A stretch of 64,000 nucleotides of DNA from Demetria terragena DSM 11295 (GCF_000376825.1 NZ_AQXW01000004.1:744001-808000), one strand, 5' to 3'; shown: positions 9,001-18,122, counted from the first letter of the stretch. Translations and numbers: made by a program. Notes: generated by a model from the sequence alone, not told the origin.

Positions 9001-10811
9001 AGGAGCTCTTGACCACCCGCCAGACCATCGAGGTTCGCATCGCTGGCAAGGACCGAGTCGCGCTCGTGGAGGATGCCGCTCGGCTGCGCGATGCCCTGGG
9101 TACCGCCTTGCCGGTGGGCCTCCCCGCGGTCTTTCTCGAACCCGTCGAAGACCCCCTCGGCGACCTGCTCCATCGATACGCTCGCAACCATGGCCCCTTC
9201 GACGAGCCAACTGTCGCAGCGGAACTCGGCCTCGGGCAGGCCATCGTCAGCGCTGGCCTGCAGCGCCTGGTCTCCGCCGGGCGGCTGACTCGGGGTGAGT
9301 TGCGCCCCACGGCACTCGGTGGCGGTCAGCATGGTGTGGAGTACTGCCACCCCGAAGTTCTTCGATTGCTTAAACGTCGCTCGTTGGCGGCCGTCCGCGC
9401 AGAGGTCGAACCAGTTCCTGCACGCAGTCTGGCCCAGTTTCTTCCCGCGTGGCAGGGCGTCGGCAAGAATCAACACGGACTCGATGGCTTGCTGCGTACG
9501 GCCGAGCAACTGTCCGGGGCAGCCCTTCCCGCCAGTGCTCTGGAGGCACTCATCCTTCCAGCACGCATACAGCGCTATCAGCCGTCTCTGCTGGATGAAC
9601 TCACCGCGTCGGGCGAGATCATCTGGCAGGGGCGTGGTTCACTTCCCGGCGATGATGGCTGGATCTCGCTCCATCTGGCCGACACCGCTCACCTCACGCT
9701 CGCCGATCCTGATCCGGCGCTCGAACTCGGATCCGTCCACCGCGCGGTTTTGTCCTGTCTCGACGGTGGTGGCGCGTACTTTTTTCGTGGGCTCGCCGAT
9801 CAGGTCGCCCGTGCGCTTCGGGAGGCAGCAAGCGAAGACGGCGGCTCGGTGGACCGCATCTCGGAGACTCCCGATGACACCGCGCTTGCCCAGGCACTCT
9901 GGGATCTGGTGTGGGCCGGATATGTCACCGGCGACACCCTCGCGCCGCTGCGTGCTCTCCTGCGAAGTGGACGCCCCGCCCATCGGGCTCGGCGAACCGG
10001 CCCAACTCGCAGCCGTTACGGACGACCCGGCGCCGCGCTGCGCACTGGACGCGCAAGTATGCCCAGCCGCACCGGGCCGCCGTCAGCAGCCGGACGTTGG
10101 TCTCAAGTTCCGTCTTCGCTGGCGACACCAACAGAGCGCGCACTCGCACGCTCGGAGGTGCTGCTCGACCGATATGGCGTGGTCACCCGTGGGTCGGTCA
10201 TGGCCGAAGGAGTGCCCGACGGGTTTGCCGGGGTCTATCGAGTCCTGGCCACGGCAGAGGAGGCCGGCCGGGTGCGCCGCGGCTACTTCGTCGAGGGGCT
10301 AGGCGCTGCGCAGTTTGGCACGGTCGGTGCGGTCGACCGGCTGCGCGCAGCTGGCCGAGAAGCACCGATGCCACCTGATTCCTTCTGGGAGACTCCACCC
10401 GAAACTCCCCGAACTGCAGTGATTCTCGCCGCTACCGACCCCGCTAATCCCTACGGTGCAGCGCTCCCCTGGCCCGACCGCACCGGTCCCGCTGACGGCA
10501 GTACGTCCAGTGCACCAAGCGGGCATCGCCCAGGTCGAAAGTCCGGAGCGATGGTCGCCCTTCTCGATGGCGAACTCATCCTCTATGTCGAGCGTGGTGG
10601 CCGCACCCTCCTCACCTGGAGTGAGGACAAGGCAGCGCTGAGCGCGGCAGCCACTGCTTTAGCGCGCACGGTCCGTGAGGGTGGCTTGAGCAGCCTCACC
10701 ATTGCGACCGTCGATGGCGAGAAGATCCTGGGGTCTGGCCATGCCATCACCGACGCGCTCACTGAATCCGGGTTTCACACCAGCCCGCAGGGGCTGAAGT
10801 TGCGGCGCTGA
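6075..10811 (+). CDS. lhr: ATP-dependent helicase Lhr
   Basis: Lhr is a very large superfamily 2 3'-to-5' DNA helicase with roles in DNA repair, well studied in mycobacteria. The 1578-residue product has the helicase core first: Walker A APTGSGKT at 44-51, DEVH box at 168-171, GLSATV (motif III), and QRVGRAGH (motif VI). A winged-helix and Lhr-core beta-barrel region follows, with a long C-terminal Lhr-CTR. A basic, low-complexity linker rich in Arg, Gly and Pro lies around residues 1320-1360 before the last conserved block. The next gene encodes the Nei2 DNA glycosylase 39 nt downstream, the same pairing as lhr-nei in M. tuberculosis (from memory), which argues for joint action in base-damage repair. 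Confidence 0.97.
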   Translation: MAAVLDRFSPATRAWFEGSFTEPTPAQAGAWDAISSGDHTLVVAPTGSGKTLSAFLWALDRAASEPAPEDPLARCRVLYISPMKALAVDVERNLRAPLVGIKHAAVRLGLPEPSVTTSVRSGDTTARERRAFQRTPSDVLITTPESLFLLLTSAARESLRGVETVIIDEVHAVAGTKRGAHLALSLERLDAWLGRPTQRIGLSATVRPVEEVARYLTGGRPVTTVQPPSTKSWDLQVVVPVEDMSELGGAPAQEGDAAERPSIWPHVEERIVDLICEHRSTLVFANSRRLAERLTARLNEIWEERTAPSEHGDPPHSEPTQDFPAQAIGQSGQSAGSAGILARAHHGSVSKEQRAQIEDDLKAGRLPAVVATSSLELGIDMGAVDLVIQVESPPSVASGLQRVGRAGHQVGATSRGVLFPKFRGDLVQTAVVVERMREGAIEALRVPANPLDVLAQQIVAMCAMDDWTVSDVESLMRRSASYGTLTRPVLESVLDMLAGRYPSDEFAELRPRLVWDRLNDTLTGRRGAQRLAVTSGGTIPDRGLYGVFLAGGDGPGRRVGELDEEMVYESRVGDIFTLGTSSWRIEDITHDQVLVTPAPGQPGRLPFWKGDTLGRPLELGRAVGAFVRELDALDDDAATARTRTSGLDTWASANLLTYLREQRSATGHVPHDRTIVVERFRDELGDWRVVVHSPFGSQVHAPWALALAARLRERFGVDVQAMHGDDGIVLRLLDLEVGAEGDAGADFGEQITSLILLQPDEIDTQVTEEIGGSALFAARFRECAARALLLPRRTPGRRQALWQQRQRSAQLLEVASNYPSFPISLEAVRECVQDVFDVPGLVELMRDVESRRVRVVEVETQTPSPFAKSLLFGYVAQFLYEGDSPLAERRAAALALDPALLGELLGRDAGSTLRDLLDPEVVHQTEAELQRTAPDRRCRDRDDLADLLRRLGPLTREAMLARTTEERADQIERWIEELLTTRQTIEVRIAGKDRVALVEDAARLRDALGTALPVGLPAVFLEPVEDPLGDLLHRYARNHGPFDEPTVAAELGLGQAIVSAGLQRLVSAGRLTRGELRPTALGGGQHGVEYCHPEVLRLLKRRSLAAVRAEVEPVPARSLAQFLPAWQGVGKNQHGLDGLLRTAEQLSGAALPASALEALILPARIQRYQPSLLDELTASGEIIWQGRGSLPGDDGWISLHLADTAHLTLADPDPALELGSVHRAVLSCLDGGGAYFFRGLADQVARALREAASEDGGSVDRISETPDDTALAQALWDLVWAGYVTGDTLAPLRALLRSGRPAHRARRTGPTRSRYGRPGAALRTGRASMPSRTGPPSAAGRWSQVPSSLATPTERALARSEVLLDRYGVVTRGSVMAEGVPDGFAGVYRVLATAEEAGRVRRGYFVEGLGAAQFGTVGAVDRLRAAGREAPMPPDSFWETPPETPRTAVILAATDPANPYGAALPWPDRTGPADGSTSSAPSGHRPGRKSGAMVALLDGELILYVERGGRTLLTWSEDKAALSAAATALARTVREGGLSSLTIATVDGEKILGSGHAITDALTESGFHTSPQGLKLRR

Positions 10812-10850
10812 GTTGTCTGACCGAGCGACAAGACGGGATACGGTCCTCAG

Positions 10851-11642
10851 GTGCCTGAAGGAGATGCCGTGCTGCGCACCGCCCGCCGGCTGGACGCCTC
10901 GCTGGCAGGGGCGCCTCTCGCCGTGGCCGATCTCCGGTGGGGGCACGTCGACGGTGAGCGACTGCACTGCGCCTGCACACTTGCCGTCGTTGCGGTGGGC
11001 AAACATCTCCTCCATCGCCTCGACAACGGTCTGACACTCCACACCCACCTGCGCATGGATGGCCGCTGGCAGACCCTTCCAGTGAGCGCAGTTACCCCAG
11101 CACAACGCCGAGCGCCCGGCCTCCGGGCGCTGCTCGCCACTCAGACGACCGCCGCTTTGGGATGGCATCTGGGCTTAGTCGAGATTGTCCGTACCCGCGA
11201 CGAAGCCGACGTGGTCGGCCACCTTGGTCCGGACCTGCTGGGCGGGGACTGGAACGAGGCGTTGGCCCTGAGCAACCTGATGAGCGCGCCTGAGCGGCCC
11301 ATCGCCGAGGCACTCCTTGACCAACGCAATCTGGCTGGCCTTGGCACGATCTTCACGAGCGAACCGCTGTTCATGCAGCAGATCCATCCCTGGACACGGG
11401 TGGGCGCGCTTCCCGCGGACCGGATACGGGCGCTGGTCCGGCGAGGACAAGAGCTGCTGCAGGTGAGCATGACGTACGGGCATCCGTGCTCCACGGGTCA
11501 TCGACGCGAACCGATGTATGTCTTCGGTCGGAAAGGCCGTCCATGTCGTCGCTGCGGGACGACGCTGCGGCACATCACCGTGGGTGAACCGCCGCGGGAG
11601 CGGGTTTTGACGTATTGCTCGCGCTGCCAGCCCGAGGCTTAG
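10851..11642 (+). CDS. nei2: DNA glycosylase/AP lyase, Nei2 type (Fpg/Nei family)
   Basis: It removes oxidised bases and nicks the abasic site. The 263-residue protein starts at a GTG immediately followed by Pro2-Glu3-Gly-Asp, where Pro2 is the catalytic nucleophile after Met removal and Glu3 assists; this fixes the start with certainty. Other features are the Lys-containing VGKHLLHRL region, the [12 protein letters not shown] segment, a helix-two-turn-helix around [15 protein letters not shown], and a C-terminal zinc finger with two CxxC pairs (CRRCG and CSRCQ). The GDAV motif and the lhr neighbour fit the actinobacterial Nei2 subgroup. Its stop overlaps the convergent clgR stop by 4 nt. Confidence 0.93.
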   Translation: MPEGDAVLRTARRLDASLAGAPLAVADLRWGHVDGERLHCACTLAVVAVGKHLLHRLDNGLTLHTHLRMDGRWQTLPVSAVTPAQRRAPGLRALLATQTTAALGWHLGLVEIVRTRDEADVVGHLGPDLLGGDWNEALALSNLMSAPERPIAEALLDQRNLAGLGTIFTSEPLFMQQIHPWTRVGALPADRIRALVRRGQELLQVSMTYGHPCSTGHRREPMYVFGRKGRPCRRCGTTLRHITVGEPPRERVLTYCSRCQPEA

Positions 11643-11941
11643 GCGGCGGGTACGACCTGCGCGGCGGTGGCCGAAGCAACCGGCAGACGCACCGGGGCGG
11701 CGATGGCCTCGGCGTGCGCGACCTTGCGAGTCACCAGATCGAGGGTTTCGGAGAGGTCAAGACCAAGAGCGGTGGAGATCGCGGCCAGCATCTCGGACGA
11801 GGCTTCTTTCTCGCCACGCTCGATTTCGCTGAGGTAGCCCAGGGAGACCTTGGCTGATGCCGACACATCGCGCAGAGTGCGACCTTGGACCTGCCGCTGC
11901 TCGCGCAGCACGTCACCAAGTTCGTGGCGAAGCAGAATCAT
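11639..11941 (-). CDS. clgR: Xre-type transcriptional activator ClgR
   Basis: ClgR activates clp protease and other proteostasis genes in actinobacteria. The 100-residue product has a helix-turn-helix at about residues 17-40 ([20 protein letters not shown]), followed by [11 protein letters not shown], the usual ClgR signature. It ends in Val-Val-Pro-Ala-Ala; C-terminal alanines act as a ClpP degron in the Streptomyces protein (from memory). The ATG is fixed by a perfect AGGAGG 4 nt upstream (plus 11946-11951). It follows cinA and pgsA on the same strand, as in other actinobacteria. The 74-bp gap to cinA may hold its promoter. Confidence 0.93.
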   Translation of the reverse strand: MILLRHELGDVLREQRQVQGRTLRDVSASAKVSLGYLSEIERGEKEASSEMLAAISTALGLDLSETLDLVTRKVAHAEAIAAPVRLPVASATAAQVVPAA

Positions 11942-12015
11942 CAGGCCTCCTCATTGCCTCATCGTCGTGTTCCTACCGTACATCTCCCCGGTGACACCTC
12001 ACCGAGCACTCTCAT

Positions 12016-12501
12016 CTATCGAATGCTCTCGGTCCCCAGTTTGTCGGCCAGCAGATTGAGCACCGCTTCGACTGCGGCCTCGCGGATCTCAGCACGATCT
12101 CCGGTGAGGTCGAGCGCGCGAACTGTCATCTCCTGCGGTCCTGCGACGGCGATAAACACTCGCCCCACAGGTTGTCCGTCTTGGGGAGTTGGTCCGGCCA
12201 CCCCCGTGGTCGCCAACCCCCAGTCACACGCCAGCACCCGGCGTACGCCCTGCGCCAACTGCTCGGCAACCTGCGCCTGTACGGCACCACCATCCCGCAG
12301 GACCTGCGCGTCGACGCCGAGCACATCGGCCTTGACGTCGGTCGCATACGCCACGATACCGCCCCGAACTGTCGCGCTCGCGCCGCTGATGTCCGTGAGT
12401 GCCGCGCACACCAGGCCGCCGGTCAACGATTCGGCCATGCCGACCGTTTCCCCGCGGACAATCAGCGCGCGCACCACCCTGTCGGGAAGTGGGTTATTCA
12501 C
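12016..12501 (-). CDS. cinA: Nicotinamide-nucleotide amidase (CinA C-terminal domain protein)
   Basis: This 161-residue protein consists only of the CinA C-terminal amidase domain, which deamidates NMN to nicotinate mononucleotide in pyridine nucleotide salvage. Signature segments are ETVGMAESLTGGLVCAALTDI near the N-terminus, where the Ser and Thr-Gly-Gly form the active site, then the VRGGIVAYATDVKADVLGV block and CDWGLATTGVAGPTPQDG. The N-terminal COG1058 domain of full-length CinA is absent, as is usual in actinobacteria. The gene overlaps the pgsA stop by 4 nt. Confidence 0.93.
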   Translation of the reverse strand: MNNPLPDRVVRALIVRGETVGMAESLTGGLVCAALTDISGASATVRGGIVAYATDVKADVLGVDAQVLRDGGAVQAQVAEQLAQGVRRVLACDWGLATTGVAGPTPQDGQPVGRVFIAVAGPQEMTVRALDLTGDRAEIREAAVEAVLNLLADKLGTESIR

Positions 12502-13067
12502 GCCTCGCGCCGCATTCGCATGGCTCGCATCACGTAGTCAACGGCGGTTGCGACGGTCACCACCACGGCAGCAAGCATGACGATCAAACCGATCAGGTGA
12601 ATCCAGTCTGGCCACGGCATCACCAAGATTGAGAGACCGACCACTTGAAGAGTCGTCTTCAGTTTGCCGCCACGACTCGCAGGCATCACGCCGTGCCGGA
12701 TCACCGAAAAACGCAGGACGGTGATGAACACTTCGCGGGCGATGATCACGATCGTGATCCACCACCAGAGTTCGTCGATCATGGATAACCCGATGAGCGC
12801 AGAGCCCACGAGCGCCTTGTCCGCGATCGGGTCCATCACCTTGCCGAGATCGGTGACCAATCCCCGAGACCGGGCCAAGTCGCCATCGAGACGGTCAGTG
12901 ATGCTGGCGAGCACGAATACGGCCGCGGCGAGCCACCGGAAGCCGTCGTTGCGCCCCTCGTCGACCAGAAGGAGAAACGCGAAGAGCGGTACGAGCAGAA
13001 TCCGGACACCGGTCAGCACGTTCGCGATGTTCCAGTTACTGACTGGCGGCGCGGGCTCCGTCACCAT
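12498..13067 (-). CDS. pgsA: CDP-diacylglycerol--glycerol-3-phosphate 3-phosphatidyltransferase
   Basis: It makes phosphatidylglycerol phosphate at the cytoplasmic membrane. The 189-residue protein carries the complete CDP-alcohol phosphatidyltransferase motif D-x2-D-G-x2-A-R-x8-G-x3-D-x3-D, starting at DRLDGDLAR and ending at GKVMDPIAD. Several hydrophobic helices flank it. It overlaps rimO at 13067 and cinA at 12498-12501, giving a tight rimO-pgsA-cinA operon. The Asp in place of the common Arg/Lys after DG is within family variation. Confidence 0.95.
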   Translation of the reverse strand: MVTEPAPPVSNWNIANVLTGVRILLVPLFAFLLLVDEGRNDGFRWLAAAVFVLASITDRLDGDLARSRGLVTDLGKVMDPIADKALVGSALIGLSMIDELWWWITIVIIAREVFITVLRFSVIRHGVMPASRGGKLKTTLQVVGLSILVMPWPDWIHLIGLIVMLAAVVVTVATAVDYVMRAMRMRREA

Positions 13068-14524
13068 CAGGGGTCCTCGATCGGACTGGCCACGAGGTCC
13101 ACCCCTTCGGTGTCAGTCACGGTTGCAAGAACCAGGTCTCCGACGGCGTACCCGTCAGCCTCAAGATAGGTCACCCCATCGACGTCGGGGCCCTGTTGGC
13201 CGGCCCGTCCCACCGGTCGGGCGTCGTCCTCATCCCCCGTGGACTCCACCAGTACCTGGACCGTCTGGCCGATCCGCTCCTGCGCCCGCTGCTCGTTCAG
13301 GTCGTCAGCGAGGGTACGGATGCGCGCCACTCGTTCCTGAACCTCATCCGGGTCGATCTTTCCGTCGTGCCCCTCCGCCTCGGTTCCGTCTTCATCCGAG
13401 TAGCCGAACACGCCCACCACATCGAGGCGTGCCTCAATCAGAAAGGACTCCAACTCCACCAGGTCGTGTTCAGTCTCGCCAGGGAACCCGACAATCACAT
13501 TGGATCGGATACCCGCCTCGGGGCTACGGCGGCGAATGTCTTCGACCAGGGACACGAAAGACCCGCGGTCTCCGAATCGCCGCATTCTGCGCAGTAGCGG
13601 CCCGGAGGCGTGCTGGAAGGAGATGTCGAAGTAGGGCACGACACCTTCAATGGACGTCATCGCGTCCAAAAGGTCGGGTCGGATCTCTGCGGGCTGAAGG
13701 TAACTCACCCGAACTCGCTCGATGCCCTCGACTGCCACGAGCTCAGGAAGCATCGTGTCGAGGAGTCGCAGGTCGCCAAGGTCTTTGCCATAGGACGTGG
13801 AGTTCTCGCTGACCAAGAACACCTCGCGCACGCCGCGTTCCCCAAGCCACCTCGCCTCAGCGAGGACATCGGTCGGCCGGCGCGACACGAACGCACCGCG
13901 GAACATCGGGATGGCGCAGAAGGCACAGCGTCGGTCACACCCGCTGGCGATCTTGAGCGGCGCCCAAGGCCGGCCGTCCAGGCGGGCCCGAATGACGCGC
14001 GGCCCGGCCAACGGACTCTCCACGGAGACATCCGCGGGCGCGCTGGTCTGTGCGTGCCCCGGGACCGAGACATCTGAACCCTGCCGCTCAACAGGCGACA
14101 GCGGCAGCAGTGTTCGTCGATCGCTGGGCGTGTGCGAGGCGGGCCGACCGCCCTGCAATATCGAGGTCAGGTGGCCGGACATGTCGGAATAGGAATCGAA
14201 GCCCAGCACTGCGTCGGCCTCGGGCAATTGCTCGGCGAGCTGCTCGCCATAGCGCTCGGCGAGACAACCGACTGCGACCACGGCCTGCGTACGCCCGGTC
14301 TCCTTCAGGTCATTGGCCTCAAGGAGCGCGTCAATGGAGTCTTTCTTGGCCTGCTCGACGAACCCGCAGGTGTTCACCACGGCGACATCGGCATCGGCTG
14401 CGTCCTCGACCAACTGCCAACCCTCAGCGGACAAGCGGCCCGCCAGTTCTTCACTGTCGACCTCGTTGCGAGCGCATCCAAGGGTGACAACGGCAACGCT
14501 TCTTGGCTGGGTAGCATTCGGCAC
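13067..14524 (-). CDS. rimO: Ribosomal protein S12 methylthiotransferase RimO
   Basis: RimO is a radical-SAM enzyme that methylthiolates Asp in ribosomal protein S12. The 485-residue product has the UPF0004 domain with three cluster cysteines (Cys17, Cys53, Cys87), the radical-SAM CxxxCxxC motif at Cys196-Cys200-Cys203 ([12 protein letters not shown]) and a C-terminal TRAM domain. A 45-residue low-complexity linker (about 131-178) separates the first two domains. GCDRRC and the linked pgsA-cinA genes point to RimO rather than MiaB. The divergent M19 dipeptidase starts only 29 bp away. Confidence 0.96.
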   Translation of the reverse strand: MPNATQPRSVAVVTLGCARNEVDSEELAGRLSAEGWQLVEDAADADVAVVNTCGFVEQAKKDSIDALLEANDLKETGRTQAVVAVGCLAERYGEQLAEQLPEADAVLGFDSYSDMSGHLTSILQGGRPASHTPSDRRTLLPLSPVERQGSDVSVPGHAQTSAPADVSVESPLAGPRVIRARLDGRPWAPLKIASGCDRRCAFCAIPMFRGAFVSRRPTDVLAEARWLGERGVREVFLVSENSTSYGKDLGDLRLLDTMLPELVAVEGIERVRVSYLQPAEIRPDLLDAMTSIEGVVPYFDISFQHASGPLLRRMRRFGDRGSFVSLVEDIRRRSPEAGIRSNVIVGFPGETEHDLVELESFLIEARLDVVGVFGYSDEDGTEAEGHDGKIDPDEVQERVARIRTLADDLNEQRAQERIGQTVQVLVESTGDEDDARPVGRAGQQGPDVDGVTYLEADGYAVGDLVLATVTDTEGVDLVASPIEDP

Positions 14525-14553
14525 CCGCTCACTGTAGTGATGGGATAGAGCCC

Positions 14554-15741
14554 ATGACCGACTCCCTCGCCGCAGTCCGTGCTCTGCTTCACGACCACCC
14601 CCTCATCGACGGGCACAACGACCTGCCGTGGGCGGCGCGCGAACTCGTGGGCTACGACTTCGATCGGCTCGACATCTCGGGCGACACAAGCGACCGAACG
14701 CATACCGACATAGGACGCTTGCAGGCCGGTTGTGTCGGTGGACAGTTCTGGTCGGTCTATGTTCCCGCGACCCTCGCGCAGGAGACGGCCGTCACCGCGA
14801 CCCTGGAGCAGATTGACGCCGTTCACCAGATGGTCGGGCGCTATCCCGAGGCGTTCGGCATTGCGCGGAGTGCCGATGAGGTGATGGACGTCTTCGACTC
14901 CGGTCGGGTCGCTTCGCTCATGGGCATGGAGGGCGGCCACTCCATCGGGTGCTCGCTCGCCACGCTGCGAATGATGTACGTGCTCGGGGTCCGATACATG
15001 ACCCTCACTCACAACGACAACGTGCCGTGGGCTGACTCGGCCACTGACGCGCCGGTCCACGACGGCCTTTCCCGATTCGGCGTCGAGGTCGTCCGCGAGA
15101 TGAACCGCATGGGCATGCTCGTGGACCTGTCCCATGTCTCCGCTGACACCATGCGTACGGCCATCGACGCCTCCGCCTCGCCCGTGATCTTCTCGCACAG
15201 TTCGGCGCGCGCGGTGGCCGACAGCCCACGCAACGCGCCGGATGACGTCTTGGAGCGTCTGCGCGACAACAACGGGGTGATCATGTCCACCTTTGTCCCC
15301 GCGTTTGTGTCTGCTGGCGCGGCACAGTGGCGCAAAGACGCGACCGACGCCGCCCGCGAAGCCGGCGTCTCGCCCACAGATCTCGCACAGTTCAACCCCT
15401 TCTGCACGGAGTGGGCGAAAACCCACCCCGTGCCCACGGCGACCATCGATGACGTGGTCAACCATTTCGTCCACATTCGTGAGGTCGCGGGCATCGACCA
15501 CCTCGGCGTCGGCGGCGACTACGACGGAGTGCCCGGCCTACCGACCGGCCTGGAAGATGTCAGCACCTACCCCAAGGTCTTCACGGCGCTCCATGACAAG
15601 GGGTGGTCCGAAGAGGACCTCGCCAAGGTGGCCGGCGGCAACATCCTGCGCGTACTTCGTGACGCCGAAGCGGTCGCCCGCGACCTGCAGGAGACCCGTG
15701 GCCCCAGCCTGGCGACGTACGAGGAACTCGACGGAGCCTGA
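14554..15741 (+). CDS. Membrane dipeptidase (peptidase family M19)
   Basis: This 395-residue protein belongs to the zinc-dependent renal dipeptidase family. The metal-binding His21-x-Asp23 is in IDGHNDLPW, followed by [23 protein letters not shown] (bridging Glu), [20 protein letters not shown] and the late VGGDYDGV. All are at the expected spacing. There is no signal peptide, so it is cytoplasmic despite the family name. Physiological substrates are dipeptides, possibly including D-amino acid dipeptides. It sits alone between the rimO operon (divergent) and the YCII/ECF42 pair. Confidence 0.93.
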   Translation: MTDSLAAVRALLHDHPLIDGHNDLPWAARELVGYDFDRLDISGDTSDRTHTDIGRLQAGCVGGQFWSVYVPATLAQETAVTATLEQIDAVHQMVGRYPEAFGIARSADEVMDVFDSGRVASLMGMEGGHSIGCSLATLRMMYVLGVRYMTLTHNDNVPWADSATDAPVHDGLSRFGVEVVREMNRMGMLVDLSHVSADTMRTAIDASASPVIFSHSSARAVADSPRNAPDDVLERLRDNNGVIMSTFVPAFVSAGAAQWRKDATDAAREAGVSPTDLAQFNPFCTEWAKTHPVPTATIDDVVNHFVHIREVAGIDHLGVGGDYDGVPGLPTGLEDVSTYPKVFTALHDKGWSEEDLAKVAGGNILRVLRDAEAVARDLQETRGPSLATYEELDGA

Positions 15742-15781
15742 AGGGCCTCGGCCGGACTGTCCCGAAAAAGTTCGAGCCCGA

Positions 15782-15808
15782 TGTCGAAGACACATCGCGC
15801 CGTTCGAC
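15782..15808 (+). promoter_or_regulatory. Candidate ECF42-type promoter
   Basis: TGTCGA at 15782-15787 and CGAC at 15805-15808 are separated by 17 bp. I recall TGTCGA in the -35 and CGA(C/T)C-like in the -10 region as the motif of ECF42 promoters in Streptomyces. It lies about 57 bp upstream of the YCII gene that is co-transcribed with the ECF42 sigma factor, so it would make the pair self-activating. Confidence 0.55.
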
Positions 15809-15864
15809 GTTTGTGCGAGTCGACCACCAACGAGCGGTGGTCCACCAACGAGAAGGAGCGAGCA

Positions 15865-16242
15865 ATGCCACGATTCATGGGTCTAGTCCGGATGGAAGAA
15901 AACCTCGACACAGCACCGCCGAAGGCGCTGTTCGAGGCGATGGACAAGCATATCGCCGCCGCAACCGCAGAGGGCCACTTCCTGGATGGTGGCGGTCTGT
16001 TCGGCACCGAAGATGCGGTGAACTTCGTCGTGCGCAAGGGCGCGGTCACGCGGGTCGATGGGCCCTACGCCGAGGCCAAGGAGATCGTCGGGGGTTGGGC
16101 GATCATGCAATACGACACCGTCGAAGAGGCGATCGCCGCCCAGGAAATGTTCGCCCAGTTGCACGCCGAGCACTGGCCCGAGGTCACGATGGTCGCCACG
16201 CTGCGCCAAGTGTCCGAGGGGCCCGACGAACCCGACGCCTGA
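15865..16242 (+). CDS. YCII-related (DGPF) domain protein
   Basis: The 125-residue protein has the ferredoxin-like YCII/DGPF fold, seen in VDGPYAEAKEIVGGWAIMQ and the N-terminal RFMGLVRM strand. Proteins of this type are the standard genomic partner of ECF42 sigma factors, whose gene overlaps here (TGATG at 16240-16244). Their role is unknown; they are candidate targets or helpers of the sigma factor. I chose the ATG at 15865, which has AAGGAG at 15853-15858; an upstream in-frame ATG at 15781 lies inside the candidate promoter. Confidence 0.88.
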   Translation: MPRFMGLVRMEENLDTAPPKALFEAMDKHIAAATAEGHFLDGGGLFGTEDAVNFVVRKGAVTRVDGPYAEAKEIVGGWAIMQYDTVEEAIAAQEMFAQLHAEHWPEVTMVATLRQVSEGPDEPDA

Positions 16243-17486
16243 TGGATACGGCCGCCGTCTGGCGGGCCGAGTCGGCCCGCTTGATCGGCGCGTTGACCAG
16301 GATGACGCGCGACCTCGACCTCGCCGAAGACCTTGCTCAGGACGCGCTGGTCAGCGCATTGGAGCAATGGCCTGCTAATGGCGTACCCGACAACCCCGGC
16401 GCCTGGCTGATGACGACGGCCAAACGCCGGGCCGTCGACACCTTTCGGCGTGCCGACACTCTGCGTCAAAAACTCGAAGTGCTGAGCCGTGATCTTCGGG
16501 AGGAGGATGGGATGCCCGACCTCACCACCCAGGTCGACGCTATCGAGGATGACGTGTTGCGGCTCATCTTCCTGACATGCCACCCCGAGCTGAGCCCAGA
16601 GTCTCGTGCCGCGCTGACGCTACGCCTCGTCGGCGGGTTGTCGACAGCTGAGATTGCCAGGGCTTTCCTAACATCCGAATCGACTATGGGGCAACGGATT
16701 TCGCGGGCGAAGAAGAGTCTCCAAGCGGTGGGCGTCGAGTTCGACCTTCCGACTGGGGACGAGCGCGCAGCACGGCTCGACGACGTGTTGGCCGTGATCT
16801 ACCTGATCTTCAACGAGGGCTACACCGCGACCAACGGCGCGCGGTGGATGCGACCCGAACTCACCGGGGAGGCCATTCGCCTGGCGCGCATGATCGCCAA
16901 ACTCGTGCCAGACCTGCCCGAGGTGCACGGACTGCAGTCGCTCCTGGAACTGCAGGCGTCGCGATCGGTCGCTCGAATCGATACCGACGGACGCCCGGTG
17001 CTCCTGGAGGACCAGGATCGCACCCGTTGGGACACCCTTCTGATCCGCCGGGGCCTGGCTTCCCTGGACCGCGCGGAGCGTCTTGCCGTGCGAGGCGCAC
17101 CGGTCGGCAGGTATGTCCTGCAAGCGGCGATCGCCGCTCAGCACGCCCGCGCTGCCGCCGCTCAAGACACCGACTGGCAAACCATCGCGCGGCTCTACGA
17201 CCTCCTTGCCAGCGCGGCGCCAGGCCCGGTCGTTGAGGTCAACCGTGCCGTTGCCCACGGACGCGCATACGGACCAGCGGCCGGACTGGCAGTGCTCGAT
17301 GCACTTCCCGACGGCGCCCTCGGCGGCTCGCACCTGCTCCCTAGTGTCCGGGCCGACCTGCTCGCCAGAGCCGGGCGGACCGCCGAGGCGCAGGCGATGT
17401 TTCGAACGGCCGCCCAACTCACTCGAAATGCCAGCGAACGTGACCTACTCCTGCGCCGCGCCGCGGCCGCCCGCGGACAGGCCTGA
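16242..17486 (+). CDS. ECF42-family RNA polymerase sigma factor
   Basis: The 414-residue product is much larger than an ordinary ECF sigma factor. The sigma-2 region is at the N-terminus (DLDLAEDLAQDALVSALEQWP), the sigma-4 helix-turn-helix follows near residue 130-165 (GLSTAEIARAFLTSESTMGQRISRAKK), and a long C-terminal extension (DUF6596-like with TPR-like helices) fills the rest. This architecture plus the overlapping YCII gene defines the ECF42 group. No anti-sigma factor gene is adjacent, which is typical; the C-terminal extension is thought to control activity. The start overlaps the YCII stop. Confidence 0.92.
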   Translation: MDTAAVWRAESARLIGALTRMTRDLDLAEDLAQDALVSALEQWPANGVPDNPGAWLMTTAKRRAVDTFRRADTLRQKLEVLSRDLREEDGMPDLTTQVDAIEDDVLRLIFLTCHPELSPESRAALTLRLVGGLSTAEIARAFLTSESTMGQRISRAKKSLQAVGVEFDLPTGDERAARLDDVLAVIYLIFNEGYTATNGARWMRPELTGEAIRLARMIAKLVPDLPEVHGLQSLLELQASRSVARIDTDGRPVLLEDQDRTRWDTLLIRRGLASLDRAERLAVRGAPVGRYVLQAAIAAQHARAAAAQDTDWQTIARLYDLLASAAPGPVVEVNRAVAHGRAYGPAAGLAVLDALPDGALGGSHLLPSVRADLLARAGRTAEAQAMFRTAAQLTRNASERDLLLRRAAAARGQA

Positions 17487-17495
17487 CGCCGACCG

Positions 17496-18122
17496 CTACC
17501 TCACCACACCGTCGAAGGTCACGATGGGGCCATCGAATGTGGAAAGTTCTACCGTCAGCGGAGCACCGGGCTCATAGCCGAACGCAAGGTCGAACGACAG
17601 TTTCCTTCCCGGGAGGACAGTTCTGTCAGGCGTGCCGACGCTGTCGTCGAACACGGGCTCGGTGGCCCGATCGCCGGATGTCCCCGCGGCGGTCAACTCA
17701 CTCGAATCGAACGGCTCGTTGGCGTCATTGACCAGGGTGAGGGTGACTTTCACATACTTTTTCCAGCCACCTTCAGTTATGGCGTATTCGTTCGGTGTCC
17801 AGGGCTGCGGTACTCCAGACACAATCTTCCGCTTAGTCGGTGAGGTGTAGGTCTTTCCCCAGGCCACCGTCCCCGCTTCCTCCGCAGGCTCATCCTCTGG
17901 TGCGACGTCTGGATCTGACTCTGGTTCTTCTGCGGCGGGTTCTTCTGCGGCGGGCTTTTCTGCGGCGGGTTCTGACGACTCTGATGACGAGCGCGGCACG
18001 TCCTGCTCGTCTACTGCAGTCTCCTGGACCGCTGAGCCTCCATCATTCGTCGTCGTCCCCTCAGAACATGCCGACAGCAGAAGTCCCGTGCCAAGCACCA
18101 ATGCCAATGTCTTGTTGTTCAT
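17496..18122 (-). CDS. Lipoprotein with acidic linker and Ig-like C-terminal domain
   Basis: A 208-residue secreted lipoprotein: a short signal peptide ends in the lipobox LLSAC with Cys19. Residues about 40-85 form a Ser/Glu/Pro/Ala-rich linker containing repeated AAEEP units. The C-terminal 110 residues are a beta-rich domain resembling DUF4352 (telokin-like), with KYVKVTLTLVNDANEPFD and a late LSFDLAFGYEPGAPLTVELS strand pair. The function is unknown. The ATG at 18122 was chosen because it opens on the signal peptide and has AGGGG upstream. It converges with the ECF42 gene. Confidence 0.78.
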   Translation of the reverse strand: MNNKTLALVLGTGLLLSACSEGTTTNDGGSAVQETAVDEQDVPRSSSESSEPAAEKPAAEEPAAEEPESDPDVAPEDEPAEEAGTVAWGKTYTSPTKRKIVSGVPQPWTPNEYAITEGGWKKYVKVTLTLVNDANEPFDSSELTAAGTSGDRATEPVFDDSVGTPDRTVLPGRKLSFDLAFGYEPGAPLTVELSTFDGPIVTFDGVVR

